A stretch of DNA of 64,000 nucleotides from Bacteroidota bacterium (GTDB taxonomy: Bacteria; Bacteroidota; Bacteroidia; Chitinophagales; Chitinophagaceae). How positions within the stretch are numbered: the first letter of the stretch is position 1; every line of letters starts with the position of its first letter. This document shows positions 61,144 through 64,000 of this stretch, piece after piece. The notes beneath the pieces were generated by a model that worked only from the letters and a program-made list of their open reading frames with translations, did no database searches and was not told the origin of the DNA. A program made the translations under genes and the position numbers. The stretch is taken from the NCBI GenBank assembly GCA_018267955.1, contig JAFDXL010000008.1, forward strand, positions 248,001-312,000. Reading direction: 5' to 3'.

Positions 61144-61692
61144 TTGCCACCCGTACTTACATATAGCGAAGAGGAATTGATTGCATTACTGCGCCAGCAA
61201 AGCAGGGAGGCATTCAATTACCTATATGCCAATTATTCTGCCGGGTTGTATGGTGTGATTCGTAAGGTGATCAGTGACGAGCAAACGGCACAGGATGTAT
61301 TGCAGGATGTATTCGTTAAGATATGGAATAATATAGAGCAATATAATCCGGGCAAGGGACGTATGTATACCTGGATGATCAATATAGCCCGCAATGCCGC
61401 CATAGATAAGCTACGGTCGAAGGGGGAAATTATGAAAAGCAAAATCCATGGTGGTGAAGAAGTCGTATATAATGCGCAGAAGGATATGAAGACGGAGGTG
61501 GCTACTGATACTATAGGATTGAAAGATGCTGTTGCAGAATTGAAACCTGAATACCAGGTGATTGTGAACCTGGCATACTACAAAGGCTTTACAATGGATG
61601 AGATCGCGAAAACCCTTGAAATACCGCTCGGGACGGTAAAAACCCGTATGCGGCATGCAATGCAGTTATTAAGACAATACTATAAAAAATAA
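61144..61692 (+). CDS. ECF-type sigma factor
   Basis: A 182-aa extracytoplasmic-function sigma factor. Sigma-2 region: FNYLYANYSAGLYGVIRKVI and TAQDVLQDVFVKIWNN, which contact core polymerase and the -10. Sigma-4 region: YQVIVNLAYYKGFTMDEI and GTVKTRMRHAMQLLRQ, which contact the -35. The start is a TTG at 61144 because a stop lies five codons upstream and no ATG fits. The anti-sigma gene begins 23 bases after the stop, so the pair forms a classic regulated module. Confidence 0.9.
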   Translation: MPPVLTYSEEELIALLRQQSREAFNYLYANYSAGLYGVIRKVISDEQTAQDVLQDVFVKIWNNIEQYNPGKGRMYTWMINIARNAAIDKLRSKGEIMKSKIHGGEEVVYNAQKDMKTEVATDTIGLKDAVAELKPEYQVIVNLAYYKGFTMDEIAKTLEIPLGTVKTRMRHAMQLLRQYYKK

Positions 61693-61715
61693 AATATTAA
61701 TATTTTAATAGAAAA

Positions 61716-62570
61716 GTGAATATTCAGGAATACATAGAATCGGGCATATTAGAAGCTTATGTGCTGGGGGCGCTTACCGAACAGGAGCGTGCTTCGGTAG
61801 AAGCCGATATGGCATTGTATCCTGAATTGACGAGAGAAGTAGAAGCCATTGAAGAAGGCATGCGCTTACATGCCGATAGTACGGCAGTAACACCACCTGC
61901 CTTTATGCAGGAACAAATATGGAATGCGATCCAATCGCAAACTAAAGAAGAAGAACCTACTAACAGGGTAGCGCCTTTGCCTGTATCAAGGGAAACGGAA
62001 GAACCTAAAGTGATAGCATTTGAACCACCTAAGCAATTACCTAAACCTGCATGGCAGAGAGCTGCCGTTTGGGCTGCCGTAGTGGTTAGCGTTGGTACCA
62101 ATTTCATCCTGCTTTCTCAGCGAAATAAGACCAACCAGGAATATAAAGCACTTGCTGCCAAAGTAGATTCTATGAACAGCAGCCAGTCGCAGATGTTGGC
62201 TAAGGTAGAAGCCTACGATCATGAGCGCGCCATGCTAGCTGATACGGCAATGAAGACTGTTATTATGCGCAGTGCCCAAGCCGGAAAGCAAATGACAGGA
62301 ATGATATTCTGGAGCAAAGCTAAGGGTGAGTCTTATGTTGCCATACACAATATGCCGATGCCACCGCAGGGCAAGCAATACCAGCTTTGGGTAATACAGG
62401 ATGGTAAGCCGGTGAGTATGGGTGTTATTGATAATCAGTTAGTGGCCAATGCAGGTACTATGTACAAAGTGCCCATGACCATTACGGCAGGCCAGGCATT
62501 TGCCATATCTCTTGAAAAAGAAGGTGGAAACCCGACCCCTACAGAAGTAATGGTTGTAGGAGCGATATAA
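61716..62570 (+). CDS. RskA-like anti-sigma factor
   Basis: A 284-aa membrane anti-sigma factor that should bind and silence the sigma factor encoded just upstream. The N-terminal part (residues 1-90) matches the anti-sigma domain with NIQEYIESGILEAYVLGAL. A single transmembrane helix lies at about residues 113-130 (AVWAAVVVSVGTNFILL), and the C-terminal 140 residues are the extracytoplasmic RskA/anti-sigma-K domain (YQLWVIQDGKPVSMGVID). Translation starts at a GTG (61716), with no alternative ATG. The gene converges on the ketosynthase gene, with four bases between the stops. Confidence 0.85.
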   Translation: MNIQEYIESGILEAYVLGALTEQERASVEADMALYPELTREVEAIEEGMRLHADSTAVTPPAFMQEQIWNAIQSQTKEEEPTNRVAPLPVSRETEEPKVIAFEPPKQLPKPAWQRAAVWAAVVVSVGTNFILLSQRNKTNQEYKALAAKVDSMNSSQSQMLAKVEAYDHERAMLADTAMKTVIMRSAQAGKQMTGMIFWSKAKGESYVAIHNMPMPPQGKQYQLWVIQDGKPVSMGVIDNQLVANAGTMYKVPMTITAGQAFAISLEKEGGNPTPTEVMVVGAI

Positions 62571-62574
62571 GCGT

Positions 62575-63645
62575 TTAGTTCCCTTTCAATAATAAGATAC
62601 TAGCGCTGTTGAGGATGTAATGATTGACAATCAGCACGTTCTTAATTTCTGAATGAATACCTTTTTTCAGCGTAATTATTTCCGGGATTTCCTGCCTTTT
62701 GAATAATTCTGTTGCTAGCCAGACTGCAAAGCCTGTAGAAGTATCATATTCACCTGTCAAATGTTTGAAGGCTGCTATGGAAGTACGGGCAGTGAACCCG
62801 GTAAGGATATTTGTATATAAAGGTTGAAACCTGGAATCGCCACTCATACCACAAAGCACCAAGTCTATGTCTTTTATGTTCAGATGATGACTTTGCAGTA
62901 CGTTTTCGATCGTTGTGTTAATTTCATTCGTGCCCGGATCCTGCGACATCCTGATATCTTCTATGCTGCAGAGTGTATTTTCTCTATCATTTGTGACGGT
63001 AAAGAAAGCAGCTCCTTCACCTCCGATGCTACCTTCAGTGTCTGAGTGATTTAGCAAGTCAAGGCTACCGGACATAGGCTTTTTCCAATACGCTTTTTTG
63101 CTTTTTACAAGAAAGTATTCGTCGGTCATTTCATCAAATGCGCCAACTAGGTAAGTCTTTTTCGAGTTCGTTTCATTGAGCAGCATTTGCGCATCCAGCA
63201 ATGCCATTTCCAGCGAATGCCCGCGATGCACGTAAGTCTGGTTATAGCCATTGCATTTGGTTTGCATAGCCAGCCAGCCATTTACGGAGTTGTAGGTAGA
63301 TTGTATGAAGTAAGTGGGGTTGAGTGTTTCTTCTTTCAGGCGAATCATATCACCGAGGAATATTTCCATATCCCTCATGCTACCACGCCCTGTACCTGTG
63401 ATGATACCATCAGGTGACTGGATGCCGGCAAGCTGCATACATTTCATACCTGTGCTGATGCCCATTTTCAGCAACCTGCTCATGCGGCGTATAGCTACGG
63501 GATTGATAAACTTGCTATAATCCGCATCCGTCACAAACAACTTTCCGTTGTCCGAACTTCTTACGTTCTGCAATAATTCATCTGCATCAAAAGTATATTG
63601 CGGTGATAAGGCGGCAGCTGCTGATATGTAAACAGGGTTCATCAT
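62575..63645 (-). CDS. Ketosynthase-like chain-length factor (no catalytic Cys)
   Basis: A 356-aa thiolase-fold protein related to beta-ketoacyl synthases. The place where the active-site Cys is expected reads QTYVHRGHSLEMALLD, with no Cys, as in chain-length factors that pair with a catalytic KS. GTGRGSMRDMEIF and LVLCGMSGDSRFQPL are typical. Its ATG overlaps the stop of the upstream KS by four bases (ATGA), so the two form a heterodimer-like pair. Such KS/CLF pairs build aryl polyene or flexirubin-type pigments in Bacteroidota. Which pigment it makes cannot be settled from this window. Confidence 0.75.
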   Translation of the reverse strand: MMNPVYISAAAALSPQYTFDADELLQNVRSSDNGKLFVTDADYSKFINPVAIRRMSRLLKMGISTGMKCMQLAGIQSPDGIITGTGRGSMRDMEIFLGDMIRLKEETLNPTYFIQSTYNSVNGWLAMQTKCNGYNQTYVHRGHSLEMALLDAQMLLNETNSKKTYLVGAFDEMTDEYFLVKSKKAYWKKPMSGSLDLLNHSDTEGSIGGEGAAFFTVTNDRENTLCSIEDIRMSQDPGTNEINTTIENVLQSHHLNIKDIDLVLCGMSGDSRFQPLYTNILTGFTARTSIAAFKHLTGEYDTSTGFAVWLATELFKRQEIPEIITLKKGIHSEIKNVLIVNHYILNSASILLLKGN

Positions 63646-64000
63646 GCCTTACTGAATATTAAAGACACGTTATTGCCACCAAAGCCAAAAGAATTGCTGA
63701 GCACATGCGTTATTGAAGCATTGGTTAAAGTTGCATTAGGCCGAACATTTACATCTTCCATTGGGGTTTGATAATTCAGATTGGGTAATGCAAATTGTTG
63801 CTGTAAAGCCATAATACTGAAAATGGCTTCAATAGAGCCGGCCGCTGCTAACGTATGACCAGTATACGGTTTTGTAGAACTAAACAGGGGCGCCTGTTCC
63901 CCGAACACGCGCTCAATTGCTTTTGCTTCTGCTGCATCGTTACTTAATGTAGCAGTGCCATGCGCATTTATGTAATTAATATCCGCAGGAGCAAGGCCCG
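63642..64000 (-). CDS. Beta-ketoacyl-ACP synthase, C-terminal part (runs off right edge)
   Basis: The last 119 residues of a FabF-like ketosynthase are visible. INYINAHGTATLSNDAAEAK contains the first active-site His, and KPYTGHTLAAAGSIEAIF contains the second. The end FGFGGNNVSLIF is the family tail. The gene starts outside the window on the right. Its stop overlaps the ATG of the chain-length-factor gene by four bases, so the two are made together. Pigment or other polyketide-like lipid synthesis is likely. Confidence 0.85.
   Translation of the reverse strand, partial: GLAPADINYINAHGTATLSNDAAEAKAIERVFGEQAPLFSSTKPYTGHTLAAAGSIEAIFSIMALQQQFALPNLNYQTPMEDVNVRPNATLTNASITHVLSNSFGFGGNNVSLIFSKA

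Noticed and set aside
1-64000. CRISPR array or rRNA operon
   Set aside because: No regularly spaced direct repeats and no rRNA-like sequence were seen in the window.

Overview
The window looks like chromosomal DNA of a Bacteroidota bacterium, most likely a Chitinophagaceae-type genome. The evidence is a type IX secretion sorting domain, a SusC-like TonB receptor with a carboxypeptidase-regulatory-like N-terminus, an N-succinyl/N-acetylornithine-type carbamoyltransferase in the arginine operon, Bacteroidota-style promoters (TAnnTTTG, often just upstream of the start codon), no clear Shine-Dalgarno sites, a HU/SPOR protein, and a ketosynthase pair of the flexirubin/aryl-polyene type. The genus assignment is inference.

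Layout. 1-8.2 kb: pyruvate kinase (cut by the left edge), a packed lipoprotein / membrane protein / histidine kinase / response regulator module, an SGNH-like protein, a B12-binding radical SAM protein and a Crp/Fnr regulator. 8.2-10.2 kb: DoxX, CDGSH and GNAT proteins, two very small genes (26 and 52 codons) and the leader of the arginine operon. 10.2-18.3 kb: a complete, tightly overlapping arginine operon (GNAT-argG-argC-argD-argF'-argB-argE-argH). 18.4-26.7 kb: DEAD-family helicase, metallo-beta-lactamase-fold hydrolase, htpG, a T9SS cargo protein, a UspA/MarR pair, a cytochrome c lipoprotein and a VOC protein.

26773-37161 is an integrated element of about 10.3 kb inserted at the 3' end of tRNA-Leu(CAA). 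It is bounded by a 68-bp direct repeat (65/68 identical) that contains the tRNA 3' end and its terminator. It carries a tyrosine integrase, an excisionase-like HTH protein, a DUF3987 P-loop protein, a VirE_N/primase-like protein and a defence operon: an unknown 212-aa gene, a TIR-APAZ protein, a catalytically dead short prokaryotic Argonaute (together a SPARTA system), and a translationally coupled third gene with a DUF4365 (DREN-like) nuclease domain plus a further putative nuclease-like tail. An XRE regulator with a perfect operator and a secreted TonB_C-type protein follow. No relaxase or conjugation gene is visible. This three- or four-gene SPARTA arrangement is the most interesting item: known SPARTA uses only a TIR-type NADase effector, and DUF4365 nucleases are known as the effector of the separate SPARDA type.

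37.4-64 kb is ordinary core and accessory chromosome: an AlaDH/PNT-like oxidoreductase, a TIGR01777 epimerase, a phosphoesterase, an FMN reductase and the NAD(P)HX repair enzyme; an outer-membrane operon (TonB receptor, 1023-aa TPR protein, beta-barrel, HU/SPOR protein); purD, two POT peptide transporters, ispD, dnaG, ruvX and def; an ECF sigma/anti-sigma pair; and the edge of a ketosynthase cluster that runs off the right side.
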